From contig CBDAQB010000001.1 of NCBI GenBank assembly GCA_965198825.1, positions 558,001 through 622,000 of the forward strand: a stretch of 64,000 bases of DNA, read 5' to 3'. This stretch comes from BOG-908 sp965198825. Lineage in GTDB: Bacteria > Pseudomonadota > Alphaproteobacteria > Acetobacterales > Acetobacteraceae. The translations under genes were made by a program, and so were the position numbers. The notes under the pieces are model-generated. The model made no database searches. It was given only the letters and a program-made list of their open reading frames with translations, and was not told the origin of the DNA. Below are positions 1 through 8,546 of this stretch, in pieces; within the stretch, counting starts at the first letter, position 1, and every line of letters starts with the position of its first letter.

Positions 1-1597
1 CCTTCGCCAGGCGCCGCTGTGCCGCCACGCGTGACTGCACGGACTTGTCCTTGGCGAAGGCGGCGAAGTCGCTCAACGCGTTGGCATCGCGCAAGACGCG
101 CGGGCCGATCGTCTCGGCGAGTATGGCGGTCAAAGGCCTGTTGGCGCGCTGCAGCCAACGGCGAAAGGTGATGCCGTTTGTCTTGTTCACGATGCGGCCG
201 GGATAGAGCACGTTCAGGTCATGAAACACGGTCTGCCGCATCAGATCGGTATGTAGTGCCGAAACGCCGTTGATGGCGTGCGAGCCGACGAAGGCAAGGT
301 GACCCATGCGCAACCGGCGGCCATGGCTTTCGTCTATGAGCGAGGTACTGGCGAGAAGCGCGTTATCCGCGTGCTTCTCACGCTTCGCCCGCTCCAGGTG
401 CCGGCCGTTCAGCAGGTAGATGATCTGCATATGCCGTGGCAGCAGCCGCTCCACCAGCTGAACCGGCCAGGTCTCTAAGGCTTCGGGCAATAGCGTGTGA
501 TTTGTGTAGGAGAAGGAACCAACAGTAATCTGCCAGGCCTGCTCCCAAGAAAGCCCATGCACGTCCACCAGAAGCCGCATCATTTCCGCAACAGCGATGG
601 CGGGATGCGTATCGTTGAGCTGGATCGCCACCTTCTCGTGCAGGTTGGTCAGCGTCCCGAACAAATGCAGATGCCGTGAAATCAGATCCTGCAGCGATGC
701 GGAGGCGAAAAAGAACTCCTGCCGCAAGCGCAGCTCCTGGCCTGCCTCGCTGCCATCGCCAGGATAAAGCACACGCGAGACAGCTTCGGTTCGCACGCGT
801 TCACGCATGGCGCCGACATGATCGCCCTTGTTGAAGTCATCGAGATGCAGAGGCGACGCCGCGCGTGCCGACCACAGGCGCAAGGTGTTCGCGTGTCGCA
901 TCGGCTCGTCCGCGCCGGTGTCGCCGCCGATCACCGGTGTATCGTAGGCAGCCGCAATCAGCGTCTCCGCCGGTATCCAACCATAGGCGGTTTGCCCTCC
1001 CGCGTCCTGTTGCGTCGTGACCGAGCCGCCGAAACCGACAACGTAGGTCACATCAGGCCGCTGGAACTCCCACGGGTTGCCTACCGTCAGCCAATCCTCC
1101 GGCAACTCGTGCTGGACGCCGGCGACCATCTCCTGCCTGAACAGCCCATGCTCGTAGCGGATGCCATAGCCAAAGGCCGGAATGCGAAGGCTCGCCATGC
1201 TTTCCATGAAGCAGGCCGCCAGCCTCCCTAGCCCTCCGTTGCCCAACGCCGCGTCCGGCTCCTGCTCGGCTATTGCGGCGATATCCACACCCAGCGAGTC
1301 GAGCGCCTCACGCACCTCGGCGTCGATACCGAGATTGCCGATGTTGTCGAGCAGCAAACGGCCGATCAGAAATTCTAGCGAGAGATAATATACGCGCTTG
1401 CCGCCCGAAAGCGTGTTGCGGCGGGAGGACTCAAGCCAGCACTCGACCGCGGAATCGCGCACGGCCAGAGCGGTGGCGACGAACCAGTCGCGAGGACCCG
1501 CGAGCTCGGCGCGCTTGCCGACCTCGTAGGTCAGCTTGCTGAGTATCCGGTCGCGTAGGGCACCCGCGGGCTTCGTTGCGGTCGGGGTCTGGTCCAT
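1..1597 (-). CDS. glgP: Glycogen phosphorylase, N-terminal part (cut by window edge)
   Basis: Phosphorolyses glycogen or maltodextrin to glucose-1-phosphate in the cytoplasm, using pyridoxal phosphate. The reading frame is open from an ATG at 1597 to the window edge (about 532 codons), so the PLP-lysine end lies outside. Translated family signatures include KRVYYLSLEFLIGR, DAALGNGGLGRLAACFMES, EKVAIQLNDTHPAIAVAEM, YTNHTLLPEALE and RIVNKTNGITFRRWL, all in the order expected for GlgP. No frameshift is visible. The next gene is also on the minus strand but starts 100 bases or more away with no sign of coupling. Family assignment is very secure; which glucan it prefers cannot be read from this part. 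Confidence 0.95.
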   Translation of the reverse strand, partial: MDQTPTATKPAGALRDRILSKLTYEVGKRAELAGPRDWFVATALAVRDSAVECWLESSRRNTLSGGKRVYYLSLEFLIGRLLLDNIGNLGIDAEVREALDSLGVDIAAIAEQEPDAALGNGGLGRLAACFMESMASLRIPAFGYGIRYEHGLFRQEMVAGVQHELPEDWLTVGNPWEFQRPDVTYVVGFGGSVTTQQDAGGQTAYGWIPAETLIAAAYDTPVIGGDTGADEPMRHANTLRLWSARAASPLHLDDFNKGDHVGAMRERVRTEAVSRVLYPGDGSEAGQELRLRQEFFFASASLQDLISRHLHLFGTLTNLHEKVAIQLNDTHPAIAVAEMMRLLVDVHGLSWEQAWQITVGSFSYTNHTLLPEALETWPVQLVERLLPRHMQIIYLLNGRHLERAKREKHADNALLASTSLIDESHGRRLRMGHLAFVGSHAINGVSALHTDLMRQTVFHDLNVLYPGRIVNKTNGITFRRWLQRANRPLTAILAETIGPRVLRDANALSDFAAFAKDKSVQSRVAAQRRLAK

Positions 1598-1698
1598 GTC
1601 TGCTATCCTGCGGCAACCTGTGGCACGATGACATGGCTGGGGTGAAAAGGAAGGGCTAGGCCCTGGCTCGGGCTGAACGGGCGCCCAACCCATTCACT

Positions 1699-3642
1699 CT
1701 AAGGCATCTTTAGCGCGTTGTTGCTACGGTCCCTATCCGGGATCTTGTGCTCGGGATCCAGCACCACCTCGGTCACCGGTTGCGAGGTCGCAACATCGAT
1801 CGAGGCAGTGTCCCCCTTCATCCAGGATTCGACCGGCACGGTCACGCGCTGATGGCTGCCGTCCTGCAGGGTGATGTCGAGGATAGCCGGAAGCACCAGC
1901 CGGTCGTGGTTCTCCAACTCCACCCGCAAGCCCTGCTTGCTGTCGCCGTGAATGTAGGCCGCGTGAGTGACGGCGAGATCGATCGAGCTGGTGGAGGCGT
2001 ACCAGGCCCGCCACCACCACGACAGATCCTCGCCTGCCTCGCTTTCCATCAAGCGGAAAAAATCCGACGGCGACGGGTGCTTGTAAGCCCAAGCCGCGAT
2101 GTATTTGCGAAAAGCGGCATCGAAACGGTCGGCCCCGAGTATCTGCTCCCGCATCAGCACGAGGCCGAGTGCCGGTTTGAAATAGCTGATCGGATGGCGA
2201 TACTTTTCAGTGATCAGGTCTGCGGGCGCTAGAATGATCGGCGCTTGCGGATCTGCCAGTATCGGCAGGATCTCATCCACCGGATTGCCGCCGTGCTCCG
2301 CGTATTCCGAATCGCGCTTTGGCGCGAACTCGCCATGGTTGAAGGCATCGTCTGCGTAAATGTCGATGAACGTATTGAAACCCTCGTCCATCCAGGCATC
2401 CATGCGTTCGTCCGAGCCGACGATCATCGGAAACCAGCTATGGCCAACCTCGTGGGCGGTGATCCAGTAGAGATCCTTGCCCTTGTCGGCCATGTCGTCG
2501 AACACGATGCCTGGGTACTCCATGCCGGCGCCATGCCCGCCCAGATTGACCATGGAGGGCCAAGGATAGGTGAACCATTTGGCCGACATATGCTCGATCG
2601 TCGCCTTCACGAATTCGGTCGAGCGGTTCCAGCGGTCGGCTCCGACCCCTTCAACCGGATAGACTGACTGCGCGAGCGAGTGGCGGCCGCCAGGCAGGTT
2701 GATGCGCGCGGCGTCCCACACAAACGCGGCTGATGCGGTGAACGCCACGTCGCGTGTGTTCCGCATGCGGAAATGCCAGGTTTGCGTGTCATCATGCTTT
2801 GGCCGGCTTGCAGGATCGGTCACCTCCGACGGCGTTCGAATGAGCACCGTCGCGTCGCTGTCTCGCGCTTTTTGCAGGCGCGTTCTCTGCTCGGCGGTCA
2901 ATACCTCGTCGCCATTCAGCAATTCGCCCGACCCTGCCACGATGAAGTTCCAAGGCACCGTCACGGCGTAGTCGATGTCACCGTACTCGCAATAGAATTC
3001 CGAGCCAAGGTAAGGGTTGGCGTTCCAGCCCCAAAGATCGTCATAGACCGCCATGCGCGGAAACCATTGCGCAATCTCGAAGATCTCCCCGTTTTTGCTG
3101 GGTGTCACCGCGGTGCGGCCGCCCCAGGTGCCCGGAACGGTGTAGTGATAGGTGATGTGCAGGCGAAGCGTGTGGGCATGCGTCAAGGCCGTTTCGAGGC
3201 GAAGCTGCAGCCGTGTGTCGGATACGAGCGACTTCGGCGTGTAGCTGTGTCCATCAGCCTCGATGCTGATGGCGTCGAGTTCATCGCCTTCCGTAAACTG
3301 GCCTTTGTGCCGCTCTTCGTACTGCGGCATGGCCGCGGCGCGGCTGTCTCGGCGGTAAATGTTCTGGTCTAGCTGAAGCCACAGCACATCCAGCGCGTCC
3401 GGGCTGTTGTTGGTATAGGTAATGGTTTCGGTGGCGCGCAGCACGTGGCTCGCGGGATCGATGCTGGCCTCGATGCCGTAGTCGGCGCGGTTCTGCCAAT
3501 AAGCCGGGCCTGGAACGCCGCCGGCGGAGCGGTAGGCATTGACAGGCTGGGGCATGGGGAAGGGGGCGAAAATCGCCCTGGGATCGGGGGTTTCAGCACT
3601 TGCGGCGGCAGGAAGCAGCAGCAGCAGAGGCAGCAGGCGCAT
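1699..3642 (-). CDS. M1 family zinc aminopeptidase, exported
   Basis: A 647-residue protein beginning with a short Leu-rich signal peptide (about residues 1-16, ending ASA). The gluzincin zinc site is intact: HEVGH at residues 397-401, with the third ligand Glu420 in the WMDEGF segment. The substrate-recognition motif appears as GAGMEYPG (about 371-378), a variant of the classic GxMEN. Known family members remove N-terminal amino acids from peptides; the signal peptide places this one in the periplasm or outside. The first ~300 residues form the beta-rich N-terminal domain of M1 enzymes. The ATG at 3642 is followed directly by the signal sequence. It diverges from the chloride channel gene across 88 bases, which must hold both promoters. 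Confidence 0.93.
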   Translation of the reverse strand: MRLLPLLLLLPAAASAETPDPRAIFAPFPMPQPVNAYRSAGGVPGPAYWQNRADYGIEASIDPASHVLRATETITYTNNSPDALDVLWLQLDQNIYRRDSRAAAMPQYEERHKGQFTEGDELDAISIEADGHSYTPKSLVSDTRLQLRLETALTHAHTLRLHITYHYTVPGTWGGRTAVTPSKNGEIFEIAQWFPRMAVYDDLWGWNANPYLGSEFYCEYGDIDYAVTVPWNFIVAGSGELLNGDEVLTAEQRTRLQKARDSDATVLIRTPSEVTDPASRPKHDDTQTWHFRMRNTRDVAFTASAAFVWDAARINLPGGRHSLAQSVYPVEGVGADRWNRSTEFVKATIEHMSAKWFTYPWPSMVNLGGHGAGMEYPGIVFDDMADKGKDLYWITAHEVGHSWFPMIVGSDERMDAWMDEGFNTFIDIYADDAFNHGEFAPKRDSEYAEHGGNPVDEILPILADPQAPIILAPADLITEKYRHPISYFKPALGLVLMREQILGADRFDAAFRKYIAAWAYKHPSPSDFFRLMESEAGEDLSWWWRAWYASTSSIDLAVTHAAYIHGDSKQGLRVELENHDRLVLPAILDITLQDGSHQRVTVPVESWMKGDTASIDVATSQPVTEVVLDPEHKIPDRDRSNNALKMP

Positions 3643-3730
3643 GGGGCTTCGTCCGCTCGTCGTTCGGGCGGCACCCTAGCGGCGCGCCGCGGCGGGTTGC
3701 AAACGCCGCTCTGGCAGGCTTGTTGGCGCC

Positions 3731-5107
3731 ATGAAAGTGCCCCGCCCCGCCGATTTCCGGCGCCTCCGACGGTCCCCCTTGCTCTCCCTGCGTAACTGGC
3801 GGCGCCGGGTGGTGTTCTGGGTTGGCGCCATCATGGTGAGCCTCATCGCCATCGCGTTCGCCGGCCTGGCCAACGAAGCCGACCGGCTGTTCCACGTCGT
3901 GCTCGCCTACAGTCCCTACGCCCCATTCGCGCTTGCGCCGGCGGGCCTCGCGCTATCGGTCTGGCTCACCGTGCATGTGTTCCCCGGTGCGCAGGGAAGC
4001 GGCATTCCGCAGGTCATCGCATCGCTCGAAATGGATGATCCCGAGCGGATCAATCAGGTGCTTTCGCTGCGAGTAGCAGTGGGCAAGGTCGTGCTCACCC
4101 TGCTCGGGCTTGCTTGCGGCGCCTCCATCGGCCGCGAAGGCCCAACCGTGCAGGTCAGTGCCTCGATCATGCAGGCGCTCGGCCGCATCGTGTCGCTTCC
4201 CCGTGCAGGACAGCAGCGTGCGCTGGTCCTTGCCGGCGGTGCCGCGGGCATCGCCGCCGCGTTCAACACGCCGCTCGCCGGTATCGTGTTCGCCATCGAA
4301 GAGCTCAGCCACTCCTTCGAATCGCGCACCAGCGGCGTGGTGCTGACGGCGGTGATCATCGCCGGCATCGCCACCACCGCCGTCGTCGGCAACTACAGCT
4401 ACTTCGGTGTCACCGCTGCCACTTTGCCGATCGGCATTGGCTGGGCGGCCGTCCTGGTTTGCGCGCTTCTCGGCGGCGCGGCAGGCGGCATCTTCGCAGA
4501 CACGCTTATCCGGGCAGCGCGTGCGACCCCCGGCGTCGTCGTCCGGTTCGGGCGAACCTACCCGATCTTCGCCGCGGCACTCTGCGGCCTCGCCATTGCA
4601 ACGCTCGGCCTGCTGTCCGGAGGAGCGACCTACGGCACCGGCTATGCCCAAGCACGAGCCTTGGTCGGCGGCGAGTCGAACCTGCCCGTTCAATTCTTCG
4701 CCCTGAAATTCTTCGCGACCATCGTCTCCTACGTGAGCGGCATCCCAGGCGGCATCTTCGCGCCGTCGCTGGCCGTCGGCGCCGGCCTCGGCCGCGCCAT
4801 CGCGCATCTGCTGCCCGCTGCGCCAACAGGCGCTGTCGTCCTGCTCGGCATGGTCGCGTATTTCTCTGGCGTGGTGCAGGCGCCGATCACGGCTGCCGTC
4901 ATCGTCATGGAAATGACTGACAACCAGCACATGATGATCCCGCTCATGGCAACATCGCTTCTGGCAACCGCCGTCTCGCAACTGGTCTGCCGCCGGCCGC
5001 TCTACGGCACACTAGCTGCCCGCTTCCTCGCAGCCCAAACCGGAGGCGGCAGCACCGTCAGCGGTACGCTGACCGACGAAGCGCTTGACGCGATCGAGGA
5101 CGATTAA
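3731..5107 (+). CDS. clcA: ClC-family chloride channel or Cl-/H+ antiporter
   Basis: A 458-residue inner-membrane protein with roughly 10-12 hydrophobic segments. The three ClC anion-pathway signatures are present: GSGIPQ (residues 89-94), GREGP (134-138, with gating Glu136) and GGIFAPS (about 339-345). There is no cytoplasmic CBS pair; the protein ends about 30 residues after the last membrane helix, as in short bacterial ClCs such as E. coli ClcA. Those act in acid resistance by exchanging two chlorides for one proton. Whether this one is a channel or an exchanger depends on a second 'proton glutamate' that I did not place, so the symbol is by family only. Transcribed divergently from the M1 peptidase and convergently with moaB. 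Confidence 0.92.
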   Translation: MKVPRPADFRRLRRSPLLSLRNWRRRVVFWVGAIMVSLIAIAFAGLANEADRLFHVVLAYSPYAPFALAPAGLALSVWLTVHVFPGAQGSGIPQVIASLEMDDPERINQVLSLRVAVGKVVLTLLGLACGASIGREGPTVQVSASIMQALGRIVSLPRAGQQRALVLAGGAAGIAAAFNTPLAGIVFAIEELSHSFESRTSGVVLTAVIIAGIATTAVVGNYSYFGVTAATLPIGIGWAAVLVCALLGGAAGGIFADTLIRAARATPGVVVRFGRTYPIFAAALCGLAIATLGLLSGGATYGTGYAQARALVGGESNLPVQFFALKFFATIVSYVSGIPGGIFAPSLAVGAGLGRAIAHLLPAAPTGAVVLLGMVAYFSGVVQAPITAAVIVMEMTDNQHMMIPLMATSLLATAVSQLVCRRPLYGTLAARFLAAQTGGGSTVSGTLTDEALDAIEDD

Positions 5108-5156
5108 AGCGCCGGCCGCTGCTAGTCCTGCCGGCGAAAGCTTGTCAGCAACGAAG

Positions 5157-5693
5157 CTAGTCCAGATGCTCCTTCAACCGCGGCATCAACTCGACAAGAT
5201 TGCAAGGCCGGTGCCGGCTATCGAGCTGCCAGACCAGAATATCATCCCACCCATCCTTCACCGCGCCTGTGCTGCCAGGCAGTGCAAAAATGTAAGTGCC
5301 CCCAGCAACTCCCCCCAGCGCCCGCGACTGCATCGTCGACGTGCCGATCTTCTGATAACTCAGCATCCGAAACAGCTCGCCAAATCCCTCGATGCGTTTC
5401 TCCAGCACGCGGTCGAGCGCCTCTGGCGTCACATCGCGGCCGGTCACCCCGGTGCCACCGGTGCTGATCACCACATCGATCGACGGATCGGCAACCCAGC
5501 CACGAAACACCTGCTCCAAAGCATCGGCATCATCACGAACAATGCTGCGTGCCGCCACCTCATGGCCAGCCTTCGCAATGCGCGCCGCCAACGTGTCACC
5601 CGACGTGTCGTTGTCCGGGCCACGCGTGTCGGAGACTGTAAGGACAGCGATCCGGACTGGGAGGAAGCGTTTTGTCTCGTCTATGCGGGACAT
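5157..5693 (-). CDS. moaB: Molybdenum cofactor biosynthesis protein MoaB
   Basis: A 178-residue cytoplasmic protein of the MoaB/MogA family, which adenylylates molybdopterin before molybdenum insertion. Signatures are TVSDTRGPDNDTSGDTL (about residues 19-35) and STGGTGVTGRDVTPEA (about 76-91), followed by FALPGSTGAVKDGWD near the C-terminus. The length is typical for MoaB and there is no fused MoeA or MogA domain. It ends 49 bases from the convergent ClC gene. A 112-bp inverted repeat lies just upstream of its start, between it and the lytic transglycosylase gene, so the two minus-strand genes are probably separate transcription units. Confidence 0.95.
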   Translation of the reverse strand: MSRIDETKRFLPVRIAVLTVSDTRGPDNDTSGDTLAARIAKAGHEVAARSIVRDDADALEQVFRGWVADPSIDVVISTGGTGVTGRDVTPEALDRVLEKRIEGFGELFRMLSYQKIGTSTMQSRALGGVAGGTYIFALPGSTGAVKDGWDDILVWQLDSRHRPCNLVELMPRLKEHLD

Positions 5694-5731
5694 GGAATGG
5701 GCGACTTTCTAAGCGAACAGAAAGAAAGCAC

Positions 5732-5843
5732 TTCTTTTTTGAAAAAAAGAAGCAAAAAACTTTTACACCTGTGGGCCCGGCACTTCCTCACACCCGGCCC
5801 AAACTCACAAAAGTTTTTTGGTTCTTTTTTTTCAAAAAAGAAC
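5732..5843. repeat. Large inverted-repeat element, complete copy A
   Basis: Left arm at 5732-5763, a GC-rich spacer containing CCCGGCC, and right arm at 5808-5843. The right arm is the reverse complement of the left, and each arm holds an inner palindrome of the form TTCTTTTTTTCAAAAAAGAA. It sits between moaB and the lytic transglycosylase gene. The same architecture recurs at 10187 and 11984, with single arms at 26262 and 62147. It could act as a bidirectional terminator or be a MITE/REP-like mobile repeat. Confidence 0.85.
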
Positions 5844-5850
5844 ATCCTTC

Positions 5851-7542
5851 CTAATGCACCCTCGATGAAACCCGCTCGGCAGAAATGCTAAATCGGTCAG
5901 GCAAGGCCTCTGCAGAAAACCGTGGCCAGTCGCCGCCGGCAATCGCTTCCAAACTCGGCGATGCCTCACCGAGCCGAGCCGCGTAACTCCACATCGCCGT
6001 CAGCGTGCGGCTGACGAAATGGCGCGTCTCTTCAGTCGGTATCGTTTCAAGGAACAGCAAGGGATCTGTCGTATCGGCGAATTTCCAATGCGCCATGGCG
6101 GAAGGGCCGGAATTATAACTCGCCAACACGCGAAGCAGATCGTCGCCCGAGACATTCGGCTGCGCCAGGTAGCTAAGATATTGCTGGCCTATCTTTAAGT
6201 TCAGCGCCGGGTCGTGCAACGCATTGTCCGCCATCGCCTTTCGCCCGACGGCATCGGCTGCGATCGACGTAAGCTGCATCAACCCTTGTGCCCCGGCGGC
6301 TGACTCGGCCCCGCTGTCGAAATCCGATTCGACCCAGGCCACTGCGTAAACCATGGCGGGAGAGAGACCGAAGCCGCCACGGGGACGCAGCGAAGGCAGC
6401 GGCAAGGTTGCTGCGGCGCCGGCCACTGCATCGGAAAGGTCAGTGATCAGGCCGCTGAGGCCGGCGGCGTTGGCGACAAGAACAATGGCGCGTGCCAGAG
6501 GTGGATTAGCCTGGGCGGTGGGCCACAGGAGGCGGAGTTCGGCTTCGGCGCGTGCGGGTTCGCCAACCTGGAGAAGGGCGAAGGCCCGGCGACCGGGCCC
6601 GGTCGCAGCCACCGCCTCCAGATCGGCTTCCGCAAGGACTGGGCTCGGCGAGGCGGGTATCGGGTGAAGCCCGAGCAGGTGTCTGGCGAGTATGCCGTGA
6701 AGGGTTTGCGGGTCGGCGGCCGCGCGCACCAGCCATTGATGCCAGGCCCCGGTGTCGCCTTCATGGAGATGGGCGCGTGCCGCCCAGAAGGCCGCGGCAG
6801 CGCGCAGCCCCGCGCCTGCGCCCTCGGATATGGAGGCGGCACCGAACAGGTTCGCGGCCGTGCCTGCATCGTGGCGCCGCCAGGCGGCGAGCCCGGCGAC
6901 ATAAGCTGCCTGGCCGTCCTGCCCCTTCGATTGCTCCCAGGCGGACCGGCCCAGGCGGAGTGCCAGGTCGTCACGCCCACGCAGAAGGGCGTCCCTGGCA
7001 GCGCCGCCAGCCTGTCCCTGTTCGCCGAAGCGGCCAGGGGCCGCGGAAGCGAGTCTGGCGCCGGAAGGCGGCGCTGGCCGCGCGGCGTTCGGCGGCAAGC
7101 GCTTGAGAAGAAGCGCGTAGATCGCGCAGGCATCGGGCTGGTCAGCGTAGCGGCCGAGCCAGTCGGAGAGCGCCTGGGCAGGAACCCGGCCTGAACGTGC
7201 GAGATAGCGGTCAGCCAGGATATGGCCGAGCAGGGTCTGGTCCGTCAGCCGCCCCGTCTCGGTGATGGCGGAGGTGATATTGCCCTTGCGATGAAGGGCG
7301 AAGATGTAGCGGATCCGCGCCGCCTCGCTGGGTGCGAGCGGCTGAGGCAGGCCGAGACCACCGGTGCCGGCCGGGGCGTGAACCCTCGGCATGACCATGG
7401 CCGTCTCGTCAGATGGCGTCGCCGATCCACGCGCGGTCTCACCCTGGGCGGGCCGGAACGCGGCGCCTGCCAGGAGTGCAGCACCCGCCAGAACGGCGCG
7501 GGCAGTGGAAAGGCGGGAGATGGAAAGTCCGATCCCTCGCAT
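5851..7542 (-). CDS. Soluble lytic murein transglycosylase (SLT domain)
   Basis: A 563-residue protein with an N-terminal signal peptide (hydrophobic ARAVLAGAALLAGAAF, about residues 14-29), a long Ala-rich helical region as in the Slt70 superhelix, and a C-terminal SLT/GEWL domain. Catalytic Glu405 lies in AWVESDF, followed by GAQGLMQL and later ASYNSGP, the usual order of SLT motifs. Family members cleave the MurNAc-GlcNAc bond in the periplasm and form 1,6-anhydro ends during wall growth or recycling. The stop codon lies 7 bases from an inverted-repeat element that may terminate transcription. The function is secure; assignment to a particular Slt or Mlt subtype is not. Confidence 0.9.
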   Translation of the reverse strand: MRGIGLSISRLSTARAVLAGAALLAGAAFRPAQGETARGSATPSDETAMVMPRVHAPAGTGGLGLPQPLAPSEAARIRYIFALHRKGNITSAITETGRLTDQTLLGHILADRYLARSGRVPAQALSDWLGRYADQPDACAIYALLLKRLPPNAARPAPPSGARLASAAPGRFGEQGQAGGAARDALLRGRDDLALRLGRSAWEQSKGQDGQAAYVAGLAAWRRHDAGTAANLFGAASISEGAGAGLRAAAAFWAARAHLHEGDTGAWHQWLVRAAADPQTLHGILARHLLGLHPIPASPSPVLAEADLEAVAATGPGRRAFALLQVGEPARAEAELRLLWPTAQANPPLARAIVLVANAAGLSGLITDLSDAVAGAAATLPLPSLRPRGGFGLSPAMVYAVAWVESDFDSGAESAAGAQGLMQLTSIAADAVGRKAMADNALHDPALNLKIGQQYLSYLAQPNVSGDDLLRVLASYNSGPSAMAHWKFADTTDPLLFLETIPTEETRHFVSRTLTAMWSYAARLGEASPSLEAIAGGDWPRFSAEALPDRFSISAERVSSRVH

Positions 7543-7638
7543 GCCCGGCTGAATGCATCAAAGTTTTGGCGGGCGCAATACCAATCGTCGCAGGCCTCAT
7601 GGTGCAAAGCACTCAAGTAGTGTGCCTCTTTACTGCAA

Positions 7639-8430
7639 TCACATTCCTGTCATGCGCTGGTATAGCGTGAGCAAGTCAGTCCAAGCGTCACGTTTTGCTA
7701 CCGGTGTGTGAAGGAGTGTGCTGGGACTAAACATCGGAAGTGTGGGTACAACTGCATCCAAACCTTCGATTAACGTTTCCGTCCATCTGCCTCGACGTTT
7801 TCTTATGCTTTCGTCTCGTCCCGTGAGCGCGCGTGTTGGTAATTGGCCCAAGGTCACCAGGACGCGCGGCGCGAGCAGCGCAATGTGGCGCTGCAGGAAT
7901 GGCAGGCACATCTGGACCTCCGACTCAGTAGGCGGGCGACCCCCGGGAGGGCGCCACGGGACGAGCGTGGTCATCACGACGCGCGTTCGATCCAGGCCTA
8001 TGGAGCCGAGCATCTGGTCCAGCAGAGCGCCCGCCGGACCCTGGAAGGGGAGCCCCGTCCTGTCCTCCTCCTCGCCCGGCGCTTCCCCCACGAGCATGAT
8101 GCCGGAGGCCGGATTGCCGTCCTCCCACACGAGGCTCGTAGCCGTGGCAGCGAGCGGACAATCCTCGAAACGGGAGACCGCCTCCAGCAATGCCGCGGTG
8201 TTTGTGGCGGCCGCGGCGAGCACTCGCGCCCGCGCCGCCGGTCCACCCCTCTGAGGGACAGGGGAGGTGCCAGGCAAGCGGGAAAGCCCGGCGTCGGCAA
8301 CGTCCGACACAATCGGAAGAGGGGCCGCGGCACGGGCGGGCACCGCCGCCATACGGTCCAGCGGCGCATCCTGCAGCGCCTCGTCGGCGCCCCAGGCGAT
8401 CTGCAATGCGAGAAGTTCCAGCGCGTCCAT
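7639..8430 (-). CDS. Uracil-DNA glycosylase, family 4/5 type
   Basis: I place the start at the ATG at 8430 (MDALELLALQIAWGADEALQ), giving 263 residues; a longer in-frame reading would run into the ETF-QO gene on the other strand. Removes uracil from DNA in base-excision repair. Motifs visible are GEAPGEEEDRTGLPFQGPAG (the active-site loop region), LVPWRPPGGRPPTESEV and LVTLGQLPTRALTG. Classical family-4 enzymes carry four Cys ligands to a 4Fe-4S cluster. Only two candidate positions remain here (DCPLA and QMCLPF); the other two read as Glu/Phe and as the Trp in PWRPPG. It diverges from the ETF-QO gene across about 115 bases. Confidence 0.88.
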   Translation of the reverse strand: MDALELLALQIAWGADEALQDAPLDRMAAVPARAAAPLPIVSDVADAGLSRLPGTSPVPQRGGPAARARVLAAAATNTAALLEAVSRFEDCPLAATATSLVWEDGNPASGIMLVGEAPGEEEDRTGLPFQGPAGALLDQMLGSIGLDRTRVVMTTLVPWRPPGGRPPTESEVQMCLPFLQRHIALLAPRVLVTLGQLPTRALTGRDESIRKRRGRWTETLIEGLDAVVPTLPMFSPSTLLHTPVAKRDAWTDLLTLYQRMTGM

Positions 8431-8546
8431 GAACCCGATCTGCGTCCCGTCAGCCGGTGGTTTGCGCAATCGCCGCGCGGGGCTACTTAGACTGTAAGCG
8501 GCCCGGACGCATACCGGGCCATGAAAGATCCAGAGGAAGGCCGGGA

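Noticed and set aside
3953..4981. Minus-strand open frame of about 340 codons
   Set aside because: It is antisense to the ClC gene, Asp/Arg/Gly-rich, with no domain; a by-product of high GC.
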